Source: Welwitschia mirabilis (Eukaryota; Gnetophyta; Gnetopsida; Welwitschiales). Taken from it: 56,986 nucleotides of DNA. Location: NCBI GenBank assembly GCA_051453625.1, contig JBOZIK010000001.1, forward strand, positions 20,797,769 through 20,854,754, read 5' to 3'. The position numbers were made by a program, and so were the translations under genes. The notes beneath the pieces are model-generated. The model ran no database searches and was not told where the DNA came from. It was given only the letters and a program-made list of their open reading frames with translations. Of the stretch, positions 56,745 to 56,986 are shown one piece after another (the stretch's first letter is position 1; each line of letters begins with the position of its first letter).

Positions 56745-56986
56745 GCGTTGAGTTCTAAATTGACTTGGAATATTGTTAGGCTTTAGAAGGGTGCCAGGAT
56801 CAAATATTTCCTCATTCTGATTCCTTTTCTCTTATTTAAAATACATTATGTTTTCATTAAAAACTACATCATGTGATATAAATACCTTCTTGTCCATAGA
56901 ATCCCACAACCTATAACCCCAATCATCATTGTCATAACCCAAAATCACACATTTTATGGCCCTTTCTCCAAGATTTGAAGCACTCT
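56745..56986 (-). pseudogene. Copia integrase C-terminal part, cut by window edge
   Basis: Minus strand from the edge: K-C-V-I-L-G-Y-D-N-D-D-W-G-Y-R-L-W-D (usual K-C-I-F-L-G-Y-x-x-x-x-x-G-Y-R-L-W) then S-H-D-V-V-F-N-E-N (usual S-R-D-V-x-F-D-E). One stop follows near 56835. The rest of the element lies to the right. Confidence 0.85.

Noticed and set aside
1-56986. A new multi-gene biological system
   Set aside because: All recognisable coding belongs to known retrotransposon domains, and none of it is intact. No set of adjacent conserved unknown genes exists here.

Overview
The window is AT-rich, CpG-poor nuclear DNA of a land plant, most likely an angiosperm. The evidence is decayed Ty3/gypsy elements with tRNA-Asp-type primer sites, Ty1/copia elements of plant type (one Tnt1/Tork-like), TATA-bearing LTRs, and no prokaryotic gene organisation. 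The species cannot be named from the sequence. I found no intact host gene, no tRNA or rRNA gene and no CRISPR array. Nearly everything recognisable is a dead retrotransposon, usually with its reading frame still followable but full of TAA/TAG/TGA codons of the kind made by C-to-T and G-to-A change.

Layout. 1-1790 is a stray copy of the internal region of an element that recurs at 4129-10652 (element C: two diverged LTRs, a tRNA-Asp primer site, no polymerase). 10653-13687 is the 3' end and 3' LTR of an older element (B) related to element A. 16972-24363 is element A, the best-preserved unit: two LTRs of about 1.04-1.08 kb, a primer site, a gag whose frame is open apart from point stops for about 478 codons, a CCHC knuckle, an aspartic protease and a polypurine tract, but no reverse transcriptase or integrase. 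24364-27403 holds nothing I recognise. 28470-32300 is a minus-strand gypsy gag-pol (gag, protease, RT, RNase H, integrase). 32794-34106 is a two-phase tandem array (about 71-bp units passing into about 52-bp units). 36146-36530 is a small CpG-retaining island. 37171-38850 is extremely AT-rich. 38851-40732 looks like a minus-strand LTR-like sequence with internal tandem repeats. 42140-48300 is a minus-strand copia element (gag, integrase, RT, RNase H, primer site) with a 209-bp TG...CA insertion in its RT. 49400-54438 is a plus-strand Tat-like gypsy in the order protease, extra RNase H, RT, RNase H, cut at 54439 by a younger minus-strand copia element that runs off the right edge.

There is no cooperating gene system here. 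The points worth a second look are nested-insertion history, transition-only decay, unusual tandem arrays, a gag-protease-only element family, and assembly gaps flanked by the same sequence on both sides, which suggests unmerged contig overlaps or joins between different repeat copies. All homology statements come from reading translations by eye and from knowledge of the families; no search was run.
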